DNA of 64,000 nucleotides from the NCBI RefSeq assembly GCF_014529535.1, contig NW_023503372.1, positions 62,001-126,000 of the forward strand, read 5' to 3'. The notes under the pieces are model-generated. The model searched no databases. It saw only the letters and a list, made by a program, of their open reading frames with translations, and was not told the DNA's origin. The stretch's first letter is position 1; each line of letters opens with the position of its first letter. This document shows, piece by piece, positions 1 through 14,630 of this stretch. Origin of the DNA: Bradysia coprophila. Its lineage: Eukaryota; Arthropoda; Insecta; Diptera; Sciaridae. The position numbers and the translations under genes were made by a program.

Positions 1-3000
1 CGAACGTGATCTCACAATAAACAATACTTTATAAAGTGTTGACTGATTGTGTGTTTATGTTTTATGTTTTATTTTATAACAATCGAAAGTAACGCCTCCG
101 ATTCACCATCAGATTTTAAGTTTCGTCAAAAAAAACTTTCTCAATGTAAGAATAATAAGGTTAATCTCGACGGTCCCTATGCCATACATGTGATATATGA
201 TTGTTGAGCAGTTCTTCTTTAACAGTTTATTTTCTCCGGAGAATTTAATTTGATTGACTTATTCAGGCCCAGTTTGTAATGAAATCTTTGATTGAAATGT
301 TTTCGATGTGTAAACGAACACGTACGTGTTTCTATTTCGTTCTTAGAAATTTAATTACTTTCTGTGTTGTAACAGCTTAGAATTTTTTCATTTCGATTAA
401 ATATTCCGAAAATTGACTGACTAAATCTGCTATAAACAGTGCAAACGCAGTAAAAGCTATACAATCATTAATTCTGTTAGTTCTGTTAGGTAAATGTTAT
501 TTCAGCGTTCATTACAAAATCTAGTACTTCATTTTGTTTTGGAAATGTTTTGCACAGCTACATATGAAAGCTCGAAAGTGTTCAGAAAAACCTGCGGTGC
601 AAACTTGTATTGACTGATAAAAGGAAGCTATTTTCTTGATAAGTAATTTATTAGTAGCTGTTCGCGGCAGGTAGGTGTTCTGTCTGACTTTAAATATTTT
701 TGGAATCGACGCACTATGGTGAGAAAATCTTGAAGTTATAAGTCATCGAAATTATGGGGTGGTGGTATCAGGAGATGAAACTTTCAATTAAAATAATTCT
801 TTCCATGCAAAGTTCAGACAACCTGATCTACATTTCTATTTATTTGGTCGAAAAAAGGGTGAAAAATCAATTTTAAAAATGGCTTGGCCGAAAATAAGTC
901 GCTCAGTTTTATGATACTTCATAACGAATATAAAATCGTATGCGTTACTCACTTCCATATCGAATTAAAATCGTTACAACAAACAGATCATAATTTAACT
1001 GAATACTTAACTTACCACATAACAGCATACACCGTATCCGAGATCATAATGATGGTGCTGTTATTAAATAAGATTTTTTTTGTGTTCAGAATAGAGTTGC
1101 ATTTTACTCAATTCGCGTTCATATATGTTTATTGTAAAACCATTTTGTAGAGATTTCATTCAACATGATCTCGTTGAATGCAAACAAAAAAAAACCGTTC
1201 TCCCATCACATTAAATTGAATTTGCGATCACGTTTTGAAATCCAATATTATGTGTGTATGGATGTGCTTTCTTCCACGAAATTCTCTGTTTCGGTATTAA
1301 ATTTTGTTTACGTGAAACATTTCTACAATTGAAAATTTTCGAAAAACGAAATTAATAAATTTTCGGTTCAGTATTATTGTCATATAGGGTAGCCAGAAAA
1401 TTGAAAAAAATTTGAAGCCCACAAAATATCGTCTTTAAACATGAGTGGTACTCAAAATTAATTAAAATTGAAAGTTGACAGGATATCGAACCATTTTTTG
1501 CAATGTAATAAAATTTGGAAAACATTTCCATACAAAATAGTGCTCTATTTGGCAACTGTCTAGAAGCACTTTGGCCAGAAGTGAGTTGTCTTGACTCAGA
1601 AAACAATGAGAATTGATTGACAAAATTCTTCGAAAATCTCATTTTATAGCCATTTTGAAGCTTTTTTCATCCACTCCACCCCACCAACTCAAACGACTTA
1701 ATCATCCCAAAACTATGTTTTCCGAGAAACCACATACGTTATCTTTCAAACGACACCATTCTCATTTTGAATTTCGAAAAATTGTAAGTGAGTTGGATGA
1801 AAAAAAACATCTACATAATGGCGATGAGATTCTCAAATTTTAAGTAGGCCAATTGTTTTTGAGGGTGTGGCTTTCAATTTTGAAAATTTTCGAATTTTTA
1901 GCTCCCCTAATAGTTGGTGTTTATACTTATGGGGATCAAGTATTATTCGATTCGGCTTGCCGATTTAGACAAAGAGATCAATTTGAAAAAGCGATTTGGT
2001 ATTTTTTTCGTAAAAATAACCGAAAACAACTGATAAAATCACTGTAATTACACTTCCTTGTGTGGTTGAGTAAACTACTTGTCTTATTGAAATTAAGTAT
2101 AAACAAAAATCAACGAGCCAAGGTTTTCAGTGTTGTGCTGTACACACAAAAAAACGACAACCAACAAGTGTATGTAAAGTTCGCGACTAAACCTATATTC
2201 GAAAATAAAACCGAACGATAGAAATCTATCGCATTATAGCTTTAAGCTCCAGTTAAAGGCACCGTCAGAAGACAACAAAAAACCGTATTTCCGAAGGCCA
2301 AATCATTTTATTGTTGATTATTAATTAGCGATAAGAGTCTAAATACTCAATACGAAAATAAATTGAAGAATTTGAATTAGGAAACAACGCTACTTACGCG
2401 TCGATTTTTAATCCCAATCGATTCGGTATCCCCAAATTTCATAAAAAACATAATAAATGGAAAGGAACAGCGAAGAAAAAAAAATTAATTAAAATATTCT
2501 TGAGGTGTTGTTAATTGACATCAACCGAAATAAAAACGTGTTTATTGTTGTTTCAAATTAACATAACAGAAAAAAATGCAAACAAACAAACGAGAAAATA
2601 GTGCTTGTCGGTCGTACGTTTTGTTTGCATATTATATGCTATATATACCTGCCACAAGTCATACCGGATTGATCACACTCCAGTTTTTAATAATAATAAT
2701 TTTACCACTATTCAGCTATTGAATGTAATGTCGAATCTCTCTAGTTGCCATTGTATATGCGACAATTTATACTTCGTCCGTATAATAAACATACGTAGTC
2801 CCGAGCAGTCTATACTATATTAATAATTGCACAAATCTGTTGAACATTGTGAAATTGTTGTTTTCAAATAATTTTTTTTTCTTCTCTCTCTTAAATAAAT
2901 TTTATTTTATTGAAATTCAGATAAGATCTATTAGAGGTGTTACGCGATACATTTATTTACAGTTTGTGTGTGTACTGTGTATACACACCTTTAGGTGTAA

Positions 3001-5952
3001 TAAATTGTTTAAAATATTTCACCTTTTCTGTGCGACACACGTCAAACAATAGGAGATGTATTGTATACGATAAATGAAGTATATTTCATGATGTGATTGT
3101 TAAATGGGATGGATGACCGAACCGTCTGGTGTAAGACTTTTTTTCCAGTTGGGGGTTTCACTTGCAAAAGTTTCTACGAAAGATTTCAAAGGCTTAACTT
3201 TTGATATAATTTAAGATTACTTCTTGTTAACTCGCCATCCTACGGAATAAGTCGTATTGCTGTGAAGGATACTGTCTGAGTATCACATTTTACAATTTTT
3301 TTTTCTTCATTTTTCCTTTTCAAAAAAAAACTTTTTGTTTGGGAAAATCTAGGAAAATTTAAAAAAGATGTTTTTCCAAAAACAGTTCTTTATCTAATAA
3401 AGTAGAAAATCAATCTGTTGACGAAAGGAGTAATAGATTCGATATTAGAATTATATTCATTGAGTCAGTGTAGTCACTGCGCTATCATTTTTACAATATT
3501 TTATGATGTTCTTCACATTTTCTAATAACCTACATTAATTTATGTGAACTGTCCTGAGTAATCGCTTCAAAAGTAGAAGCGTCTGTAAATATTTCATTAT
3601 TTGAACAATTCTCATTTCGACCGATTTCAAAGTCTCATTTCAATTGTCGTTGTTACCAAGGAAATTTAATTATTTCTCCGTATACCATACGTGATTAGTT
3701 GTGAATTTGTTTTAGCGAGTGTTACACAAAAGCAAACACGAAAACTTTACGGATTTATTTGATGGAGGCTTTCGCATAGTTGCAGGTAGTTAAGTACAAT
3801 AAATGGAATTTATTTTATCAATTTCCGCTAACTTGTAAATTCTTAACATCTACAAAAGCTTCTCGGAAAACTTTCCTTTTGATTCATTTAAAATTCTATG
3901 GAAATTGGTTTAAAATTGCGGTGGAGAACTTACTTTATCCGTTAACTTACAACGAGAATTATTATAAAATATTCATTTGTATTACTGCAATCAACCCCCG
4001 TCGACTGGAATGACATGTATAATAAGTAATCCGGTAGTAATAGTAGAGTCTTTTAGTTATAAATTCAGTATGATTATTTTGAAGGGAACAGAAGTTCTAT
4101 TCAAAGAAAAGTGGTCTTTGTTCCAATACAAAATATTTTCTTAAATTATGGAACACGTCATATCGTGTCTGTAAACAATTTAGATAAAATATTCTTTAAT
4201 TTGTTACAAAACATTGCCTGTCATTACATACAGGTATATACCTAAAGCACTCACATAAACCTTATGTCATACGAGTGCATTAGCATTTTGCCTATAAAAA
4301 TTATTTATTTTTTCCATAAAATTAAAACTACAAGAAGAGCGAAGAGAGCGAAAAAAGAACTTGTTTGCATAACTATTTATTATAAAATTATTTATTAAAT
4401 GTCCACTGAGACTAATATGCGTCTTTATGGGTTCTTTGTACCTTTCAGTTTACCTGTTTATAAATGCATGCAATGCACAAAGACATTTTGTTCGTGCACA
4501 TTTCCATCATTTTATAAAAATTACTTTGGTGTGCATTACGTATGTACCTAATATGACAGAGAAATTATTTATTTATTTTTTTCTCTTCTCTACTTCATTG
4601 TGTTTTACAATGGTTGAAGGTATATGCCACAGAGAACAATAAAATAAAAAGACGAGAGAACAAAAAAAAAGAGTTTTCCGTAAAAAAATCAATGTTCTTA
4701 CATCAATATTCAAAATGCATAAAATGTATTGTGTTGTATGACTGTGTGTGCACTTTATCTATGTACATTATACGCGTACACAGTATATAGGTACGTAGAA
4801 TAATAAAAAAAAGCTCCGAAGTAAGTACATGCGATACTTCAGACAGGTTGCCTTAACAAGTATTTGTAGGCTTTGTGAATAATAGTCACTTTTTTGCATA
4901 TATCCATCCACTTTGAAAAACGCGTATACACAACATATATATCATACGTGTATTACAAAGTACTTCGGTGTCAATGGAGGAGGATATTGCATTATATTCA
5001 TGGTGCATGATTATCCGAGCATGAACCCATTATATTGCCAATTTTATGTAAAAAAAATGTTTTTTCTGTCTTTCGTTATTTTTCATTTCACGCAAAACTA
5101 AATCATTTTCATAGTAAAATAATAAAATTGAAGAAAAAATAGAATAAAAGTAATGGTAGGGGTAGACTGCCAGACGGTATCGTATAGTAAATGTACTACA
5201 GGTAGCTACGAGCAAATTTTTGCCATATTAAAAGAATATCGACTTTTGAAAATACAACTTAATCTGACTATAAAATCAATACAAAAACATACAACTCAAT
5301 GCCTCTAAGATACAGAAGGTAGTTTTTTTTTGTCTTGCCTCTACTTATATCCAATATTATTTATAGAAAATGCAAAAATTTGTCTCAATTTTTCTTTTAT
5401 TTTTTTTTCTTTCCTCCTATATCTCTCTTCTGAATTCGTTGTGTTACACAATTTTTCTGTCGAATTGGAATTGGGTGGCACTGATTGGGTACGGTCGAAC
5501 GACAACGGCTACAATACTCGTTATTCAATTTTCGAATATTCACTATACAAGAGCTCCACTCACCAAAAAAAAGGGATTGGTTTGTTTGATCGAATATGTG
5601 AAACTTATCATTGGAATTGGAATATATCGTTGTTGGATGTAAAATAGGAATTGGATATTTCATGCTGAGAGTATAAGCGACATTCGCCATATATATGTTG
5701 TTACAACAATCGAACGCTAGATTATCGGTTCTACACACCAAACACATACAGTCTGCATGTAACACTGAAAATGAATATTCAAAACGATAAGAGATGGAAT
5801 CAGATAAAATTGAAGAATAATCAATTGTAGCATGGATCGGATGGTATAACTAAACACAATGCATATGGGAAAACCAATTTTTCAGATGGTTATATTATGT
5901 AATGATGTGGATTGTTGAAATTGAAGAAAGATAAGAATTTATTAAGAAACCT

Positions 5953-5991
5953 AGAGAGAGAGAGAGAGAGTGTAAGAGAGGAGAGAGAGAA
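5953..5991. repeat. GA microsatellite
   Basis: An interrupted (GA)n run: nine GA units, a short TGTAA interruption, then further GA units. Confidence 0.85.
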
Positions 5992-6387
5992 AATTAGAAA
6001 GGATGAATGGTTGATGGTTCAAGAGATCAGATTTGATGAATTGAATTACATAAATTTACGTATAGCTTCAGGACAAATGAAATACCGTATTATGGAACAC
6101 CAGAGATGTCTTATATGTGAAGTGTTTACATTATATTATATGATGTCTATGTGTATATACGATATATATGCTGTATCAGATGTCAATGATATTAATTTAA
6201 TGAAAAAGAAGAAATTCAATTGACGACACATAATAGTTCATCACTTTTCGTATGAGGGCGTCAATTTTGCTGATTTTTTATTTTGGTTTTATTTCAATTG
6301 AAATTCGCTATAGACTCTACCGATTTAAGCGATTGTTACTTAATGACAATAGAAGTGAGATGCGTTTCCGCACACCTTCATCAGTGA

Positions 6388-6483
6388 AGTACTCCATGTG
6401 AGAGACAAAATTGATTTTTTTTTTCAGTTTTTGCTTTGTTTACTTGACAACTCGCTCTCTCACGTCTCTCACACGGAGTATTT
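6388..6483 (+). mobile_element. Short MITE, copy A
   Basis: About 95 bp bounded by AGTACTCC on the left and GGAGTATT on the right. The same element appears in reverse orientation at 12526-12606, sharing the left terminus, the GACAAAATTGA block, the TTTGTTTAYTTGACARCTCGC block and the flanking TTTTTTGTTG side. This copy has an extra CACGTCTCT-type duplication near its right end. No coding capacity. The superfamily cannot be assigned from the sequence. Confidence 0.65.
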
Positions 6484-6507
6484 TTTGTTGAGTCGAAACT
6501 ATACTTA

Positions 6508-6609
6508 ATACAGTGTTAAAAGAGAGTCGAAATTTTGACATATCACCCATCGAGATCAGTTAAATTAACTGGTTTTTTCCCCTGTTATTACGCTCTTTTA
6601 ACACTGTAT
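6508..6609. repeat. Inverted repeat (foldback)
   Basis: ATACAGTGTTAAAAGAG at the left is matched by its reverse complement CTCTTTTAACACTGTAT at the right, with about 68 bp between. It probably represents a small MITE. Confidence 0.7.
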
Positions 6610-6648
6610 ACTAACTAAATATTTCGCTAAATTTTATTCATCTAAAAT

Positions 6649-6741
6649 GTCAAGACATTAGTGACAGATTTCACTAAATTCAGTGAATTATTTCGCTAAA
6701 ATTAGCAAAATTTAGTGAAATATTTCGTTAATGTCTTGACA
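6649..6741. repeat. Inverted repeat (foldback)
   Basis: The 93-bp segment begins TGTCAAGACATTA and ends TAATGTCTTGACA. The inner arms also pair (TTTCACTAAATT against AATTTAGTGAAA), giving a long imperfect hairpin. It lies 40 bp from the preceding foldback. Confidence 0.7.
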
Positions 6742-8017
6742 AGTATTGTGCTTTCAGCTCGGTTAATAATCTTCAAAACTGAAATTTGAGATCACAACGA
6801 AAGGCAATACGTTACCTCACGTTACCTCTCATCCACGAAATTCACGCTGCTTCCGTTTTCATCGAGCTCACATTCTGCACATTTTATTATTTTAGCTTCC
6901 TGGTGATATATCGTCGTGTCATTTCACATGCTTCACATAACATTTTTCATTCAGAGCAAAGAATACTTTGTCTCAGTCTCATAACATGTAATGGTATCTA
7001 CAAATTGAAGAGAATATTTTTCTTAACTGGTACGCTTGCAGTATTAGACTTCCCGTCTCAATTCACAGACAGAAATTACTCTTTGCTTTATAAACAAATC
7101 ATTTGTAGAAGGTTATGTAAATTGTCATTGGAAGGACAACGTTTCATGGCAGTGTCCTTTAAATATAATCGAAAAGGAGACCTCAGAAAAGTTTGTATTC
7201 AACTGAAGTGTACGTCAAACCTCTCGTCGTTAAAGATCCTCGTCAAACTTAAAACGCTTTAATTCCACCTACTTTCATAATCTCATTTTTAACTCAACAT
7301 AGAATTGGCAATCCCCTATTGAAGTTATCATCGTTAATTCAGCGTGTCAACGTAACTTAATTATAAATATCTTGCAACGACATCCGTTGGCAGTTTTTTT
7401 TCTAATGAACCAGGAAAGTACACTCATTTACTCTATGAATTTCATCTTACCAAGAATGTTCCACTATTTCCTCCTCACGACATTTTTTCGAATTTAAAAA
7501 AAAAAAACAAATTTAACATTTTTACGAACGTTGCAATATAATCTAAGCCACGCAATTCATCATCGTCTACATTTACAATCGTGATAAAACGAAAGGATGT
7601 ACTTCAACGGAGATGTCAACTTGTAATTTCCACTAAAAACTCTCGTTCATCATCTTCAGTGCAATGTTCTTGTAACTCTCTGATACCGTCGTCGTTCGTC
7701 ATCATGATGAATTTTGTGAAATGTTTTACAAAAAAATCACTTAACACGAAAAATTTAAACCGCACGCTTAATGATGATTTATCAAGAGAAACGTACCGAG
7801 AATGCTTGCAAGGGAAAAACCACAATGCAGAAAAACAGTGGATGATAGAAAGATTTCGCTTCGGTTCGAATTTAAGTCGTAAATTTGCATGCGGACGTAA
7901 AACCAGTAATTACCATTCATTGCGGTTATAAGAAAACCAAAAGTATTTGAAAATTTCATTCGTAAATTCCGAGACAAAAATAAGTTTTTTGATGCAGACA
8001 TCTAGATGACTGGTATA

Positions 8018-8289
8018 TAGGGGCTATTTTCTCGAAATTTCCCGATTTTCATAAATTTTGCCTAAATATTGCCTGAAGAAAGTTTAGGAAAATCTGTAAA
8101 ATTTTAAGAAAACTTACGAAAATTTATAATAGTTTCGTGAAAATTCTGGAAAATTTCGGAAAACTCTGGAAATTTCAGGAAAATTTGGGAAAATTTAGTG
8201 AAAAATTAGGAAATTTTTTTACGTTTTTTGAAAAATTTGGGAAATTTGGGAAAAGTAATATTTTTCTCCGATGACTGAAATAGTCCCTG
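8018..8289. mobile_element. Candidate hAT-like non-autonomous element
   Basis: The left edge reads TAGGGGCTATTT and the right edge, reverse-complemented, reads CAGGGACTATTT. The interior is a degenerate short-period array of GGAAAATTT-type words. The tips resemble those of the better supported element at 55462-55903, which has a similar AT-rich array interior. I could not find a clean 8-bp target duplication, so this call is tentative. Confidence 0.35.
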
Positions 8290-11200
8290 CTGAAAATGAA
8301 AGAAAAACACTTGGAAATCGAAAATGTGACCATGAACGTCCAGAACATGTCGTCATCGATTCTCTTTTGTTTACACAATTTCAATTCAGCTTCGTGTCTG
8401 TTGCTGCAAAAGCATTTAACATTCATTCATATTCGTGGCTGATAGCCGCCCAGTTTCGACATTCCGCTACAGTATCCCTTCCAACCCGGACAAATTGCAC
8501 AATCAAGTGCCGAAGAGCTCTCAACAACAAATAATCCGTATACAAATGGTTGGAGGGCCTCACTATCAATACATATAAATGATTCCTGGAATTCTATTAC
8601 TGCAGTGCAGTAATTTGATTTGATGAGTATGATCGATTGCGTCAATGGGACTCTCTTCACCAATGTACTGTGTATACCGATATGTGTAGTGAATCCTCTT
8701 GTGTAAACATATGAATTGTACCAATTTCTGTGCGAGAAACACAGTCGTATCAATCGAATCGTGTGTATTCTATACATATTCGAACATTTTATCCGCTACT
8801 GTAAGTAATTTGATAATAAATGCATGCAAAATACAGATTATCAAGGAGTTGTGTGTGTGTATCGCGCGCCAGTCAATGTATATATGCCTTTGAAACCTAT
8901 AATCAATTCACGACGAGTATATATAGTATTATATACGTATCAGCACGAAGCTAGTTAGACGGTTCAGCCATTTATGCCTCTCTCCCATAGAGCCAATATC
9001 AGTCGTGTCGGTTTACTGTTAGATTGTTGACATAATTACATAGTCTAGTAATTTGAATGCATTCGAAAAATTATCATAATGGCAATGTGTAAAAGGTGAT
9101 AATGCCGGTTTCGAATCTAAAATAAAAGTTTTTTGTGTGTGGCTTTGCAATATTCAATGAAAAAAAAGCATTTAATCCACAACAACGTTCTGTGATATTT
9201 TTTTTAACAAGGTGTGATGGTTGGTTTTAGTGAATTTAACAAGACAATTTGGAAAAACACTTTTTTTCTCTTCTACCATACATATATCGCCGTCACGTTA
9301 TTTTTTTGTTGTTGATAATTTGAATGATAATGGCCGGTTAATGATTCCATGGATGGAATGGTGAATAGATTGCGACAATTTAGCTTGTTGAATAAATCGT
9401 TTTCAGGTTAGTTGTGCTTAAACTCTATAGAAATTCATATTTAGATCGGATAATGATAATGGAGTTTGGTTTTTTGTTGTCTGAAGTTGACACGCTGTGA
9501 GTTTTATTGTTAAATAATGTTCTGTCGCTAAAATTGAAAAAACAAAATCGTAACGGAAGATTCTTTCTCCTCATTTATTTATTTCGTATTGTCAAATAAT
9601 TGAGTACGGTGAGTGTTTATCATGATAACAACAATAGCAATCAATATGTATGTCGGTCATAACATGTGTGAACATCTGGATTTGATTCGAAACCTATTAT
9701 GGAATGAATGAGACCGAATCTGCTTTGCGGAGTTATTCTGTGTTGATATGTTTCGCTAGGGCAGTACGTTTATTTCGTGCTTGAACTAATTCCAAGCAGA
9801 TTGTTCCACTTAAATCATTACGCTGAATAGTCAACGGCTCTCCAGAATCTCCCGGTTTCTTCAGAACGTCTTCGTTTTTCAAAATTTTGTTAAGGGGAAT
9901 GGAACAAAATGTGAAAGAGGTAAAGAAACGGCAAGAACAAACGATGTCTTCCTGAAGAAACTATTAGTTATTGAAGAACCGTCGACTATTCATTCTTTCT
10001 TTTGGAATTTCTATTCTTGGGCACCAGTCAGAACGGCTTCTTGAAATGAAAAATTTATTTGTCAGAAATTTTTACTTGAATTACAGAATTTCTTGGGAAG
10101 TATTGAAGTTGATCTTTTCGTTAGATTGAAGTTCCTCCTGAAATAATTTATCAAAATTGACCTACCGTAGCCATATAGCTATGTCTTTAGCAGACTTGCA
10201 ACCAAAGACTCGTAACCTACGAGTCGTAGGACTCAATGACATATTATTGGCCGAAATAATCTCTATTTATGATAAACATAAATATGTGAAGAATGTCTCG
10301 GTCAAGAATATGTCACTACCTCCTATGAGGTCTTTTATTCTCTAGAGTCCCAAAATTTTCATCCAAGACTCTGTTGTTCGTTCGCTAATTTCTTACTCCT
10401 TTTTTTATTCGAATTCGACGCCCTTTTTCATTGACCTAAAATGTTCAGCTGGAACTCAAATATTTATTCAAAACGATAATGAGTTCAAGGAAGTGTGGCG
10501 TAATCAATAAATTTTAAGGAAATTTTTTTTTGTAATCAGATAAGTACGGCAAAAACCTACACTCTATACTCTTAACATATTATTGCAACAGGCATTATCG
10601 TGCTAAGTGACCATCATAAATTATTAATGTTCGCTTTTGGCAAGTTTTTAAGATAAGCTTATATGCAAAAATGAACAGGAACTAATAGTGCAGTGTAGGT
10701 ACAGACTTTATGGTGTGATGTGTACACACTTAAGCAACTGCTGTGCATCTCGAGACAAACGTTTGTTTATTTAAGTTTTATTATCTATGGCGTAGAGCAA
10801 ACAATTTTTTCATTTTCTTTGTATACCTTATCGACGTATGTTTCAGTATATCACTGATGTGTGTAGACATTAGGGACTGATGTTCAATTTTAGTATGAAC
10901 ATTTGGGTGGAGACTTTCATAGTGAATTGAATCATATTTTTCCAGAAATATTGTTTTAAATCTGCGAATATCTAAAACAAATTACTAAATGACAGTTCAC
11001 AAATGACGTCACGCCGTTAGGAGAGTGTTTTTCGTGACGAGGGACGTAATGAATCTATAAATCAATTTGAAGTCAGTTTCCAGGACGTAACACAACGGCA
11101 AATAATATTTCCAAACGTTCACATCAAACGCTTTTGTCGTTTAGTTTAAGTTTCTCTCTCTACAAAAAAAATGTCTCCAAGTCTCCTCTTGTAAAATCGA

Positions 11201-12525
11201 GGACATACAAAGTCACTGCACGTTGCAAAATAACAATGGCCAAAATAGATTTGTCATTTAACGTGGATGACGTCAATTTTCTTTAAGATAAAACCACTTC
11301 TTAACACTCACTTTGTATGCTCTTTGTCTTCTTTATGTCGATTCCATTTCTCAGCGCACAAAAGAACCAACGAAGCTTTGCTTACAAAAATATGCTCAGA
11401 CATGAATATACAGGCACTGGCACACGAAGAGGAAGATAAATGTTCCGTATAGAGAAGTATACGTTCGGTTTATGGATTTGATTGTAGTTTTTAATTAAAG
11501 AAAGAAAAAAAATACACCGACGACGTAACGAGTGGCTGGAACGAACAACGCACATTTCTCCAATCTTACAAGCATTTTGTTTCAGTTTTGTTAGTAAATT
11601 GAAGCAGTTAAATTTCGTTTCTTATCTTCCATTTTTTGCTATTTTATTTCTTGTTGCTTTTCGTTATTTTAATCAAATAAAAATTACTAGAAAAGTATTA
11701 CATTTCATATTAAAAAAAAGCGTTCAACTGTTCAACATTTTAATTTGTCTATTTTTAGCCGTTATCTATTCGGTATTATCTATTGGGTTCGCTTAAGTTC
11801 TTTCAGTTTCAGTATATTCAGACACGTACGAAGTACAGGGGTCTCAGAGATTTAATATTACAAGGCTACGAAAGAACAGGTAAAGATACGAGTTAATTAC
11901 GAGGACGGTAGCACAAAAACTTCTCTGTGGCGACAACTAGGTTCATGAAAATATATTTGACTATTTCAACTTGACAAAAAAAAAATTCATATCTGTAATG
12001 AGTGCGTTTAACGAATTAAGTCTGTGCCCACCCACCTTCATCGGCGTCTTAACTTGTTCTTTCAAACCTTCGTTTGAAGGAAGGTGAATTCGAATCCATG
12101 AGTAAAGTAAGGGGAAGCTTTTAATAGTTGGCCAGGCCAAGCCAGGGATGCTTAATCAGCCACACACAAATAATCTTGATAATTCTTTTTTCCTCGTTTA
12201 AGTAATTCCAAAAGGAAGGCCATGTTCAAAGGTGAACCAAATCGATCGTAATGGGTACCAGAGGTACCCATTTCAAACAAGAAAGAAAAAAAATCTAAAA
12301 CGGTTCATGAAAATGTCAGTTAGGGTATAGGCAGTCGGTTTACTCGGTCGTACAGTGTGCTAGTACAGAAAGTGCTGGTGACTTGAGACTTAGCATACCG
12401 ACTGCTGAGGAAAAGTTACAAACTGTTATGACGGGGAAATCTTCTTTTGTTTGAAGTTGCGAGAAGCGTTAAATGAAGAAGAGAATTTTGTTTAAACGCC
12501 TTATTTTCCATTCCACTCAACAAAA

Positions 12526-12606
12526 AGTACTCCGTGAGAAAGCGAGCTGTCAAATAAACAAAGGAAAAATTGAAAAAATTCAATTTTGTCACTCACACGG
12601 AGTACT
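12526..12606 (-). mobile_element. Short MITE, copy B
   Basis: Reverse-orientation relative of the element at 6388-6483. It begins AGTACTCCGTGAGAA and ends CACACGGAGTACT and contains the matching AATTTTGTC and CAAATAAACAAAG blocks. It lacks the small duplication seen in copy A. Confidence 0.65.
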
Positions 12607-14630
12607 TTTTTAGTAAAAGGAAACTAAGCATTAACAGTTCCCGGAAGTTCTTTACTGTTGATGCGTGATATTATTTTTGAGAGAAAAAACTTTGAAATTA
12701 TAGTAATCTGGGTCCGGTTACTCCGCTAGTTGTAATAACTCAAAATCCAGATAGAATTTTCAACATTCCGTTGAACAATTTTCATGGGAGAGATCTTTAA
12801 AAAGAGAGTTTCGGAAAATGTAGTTTTCAGTTACGTGACTAACTGTTCACACCCTCCGCACGGGTCTCTTTTTTCCTATTTCGTATATTTATTATTAAAT
12901 GCAAGTAAATCAATAACCGATTGCGATTACGACATATTGTGTGAATGTTGCATGTATGGCAGACATCGTGTTGCTAGTTGTCGCTTTTTTCATTCTGTAG
13001 TGATAGTGTTCAAAAAAAAGGTACAACTGCTTATGAGTCAAACGTATATATATGTGACCATACACTGTATGGAAATGATGAAATGCTTTTTACAGACAAA
13101 ATATACTCTGTACAGTACTGAACGAACATTCTTCATAAATTTTTTTCCGTCATTATCTTGAATTATAATTCTTTTTTGTAACACTGTCGGCGTATACTAT
13201 ATATTTGTATATCGGAATCAGTAAACACTCAGTAACAATGAGTAACATGGGAACTAAATAGAATGTGTAGAGAGAATAAAAAGTGCTTGTGAGCGTGCAT
13301 TTTTATCAAAGAAATATCTCAATGTGATTATAAATTTATCTGGAAGATATTAAGTGCCAATCAATCAGGTTGATATGGTAACGTGTGCGTTTATATATAG
13401 AACGTGTAGTAAATGTAAATCGTCTCCATTCTTGTGCTTTTTTTAAATCCGAATTCACACATTCACTGTTTTAAGTAGCCGTTATCCAGTGGGGATTTTA
13501 TACAGAGTTGTGATTTACGGCCTTTAAGCGCCCCAGTGGATTTATTTGAATTTCATTCCGTTAATATCTTTGAAGAGTTTCGTTTGCAATTTTTTTTTTT
13601 GATTTTTTTTTTATTGAATCCGGATTTGGAAATTATCAATTGCAGTGCACATAGTGTTATAATATGACGTCAGAATTGTGAGAATGAGTCCGACTATGTA
13701 TTGCAGAATGAGTAAGAGCTTCTGGAGTATACGATTGTTACGTTATTTGTTTCACGTATTCCATTTTCATCTCGTTTTATTTCTGTCCGCTTGGAGTATA
13801 AGATTCACGTATTTAATTTCGCAAAGGATGGCAAAGCTCAACGCGTTGTCTTCGCAATCAAAAGGCACAATAACATACCCAAAGCATTTCACCTCGGGAC
13901 ACGCATGAATTGAATAAATTTTAATTTAACGGGCGTATGGATTTGATGAGAACGTACCCACTTCAGTTTTTGTATATAGGGAGAAGACACACACACTCAT
14001 TCCCGCGACCCTGAACTTAACGTGCACATAAAACATTATTCGAATGACAATAGCCTCTTGAAGTCGCCGATTCTTCTTTTTTTTTCCTTTGGTTTTGTTC
14101 AGGTGGTTTACTATAATATATCACACCTTAGTCGTCTTTTTATTGGAAATTGTCTAGGTTAGATAGCGGATGTATGTAATGGAGTGTGTAGGAAAGGTGT
14201 GTGATTATTTGGTGATTAGATAAATTTTTCGGTGTATTTTGCAATGATGTGAAATTGCTGTGTGCTCTGTGTATATACACACCGATATTCCATTCATTTT
14301 CTGTGCGGAACGATGCTCTTTACTTTTTGATAAATTGAATCACGATTAGACCCCCTGGCTTTTGAGAGTACCATAAATTTTCTCTTTTATAAATTATAAA
14401 GCAGAGACTTCGGTAGATCCATCTTGTGTCTGCATTGATTTGAACAAAAAGCGTTCGGCTTATTTATATGTAAGAATGTTTGAGGGAGGGCCGGGCATAT
14501 TATACACATTTCCTTCAAAGACGAAGAAATAAGTATAATTCACCGTCGTCTTTTCAATTGAAAATTTATGTATCGATTTTCCAGCATACTAACAAAACGA
14601 AAATTCTTTTCTCGTTACAGAAGCTATACA

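Larger units (their letters stand above)
1..14620. other. Gene-free flank or 5' intron of the CABIT gene
   Basis: I see no open reading frame here that resembles a known protein. The ORFs are short (under about 160 codons), AT-driven and lack domain motifs. The stretch is AT-rich with homopolymer runs. It carries several small inverted-repeat elements (listed separately at 6388, 6508, 6649, 8018 and 12526) and a GA microsatellite. Because the first coding exon of the CABIT gene starts after a splice acceptor at 14620, at least one untranslated exon must lie upstream, probably in this stretch. I cannot place it or its promoter with confidence. Confidence 0.6.

Noticed and set aside
8999..9032. 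TCAGTC initiator as a core promoter
   Set aside because: No downstream promoter element at the correct spacing and no TATA box; a six-base match is not enough.
14568..14630. N-terminal extension MYRFSSILTKRKFFS of the CABIT gene
   Set aside because: It runs through a TACTAAC branch point, a pyrimidine tract and a CAG acceptor at 14620, so it is intronic. Translation more likely starts at 14631.
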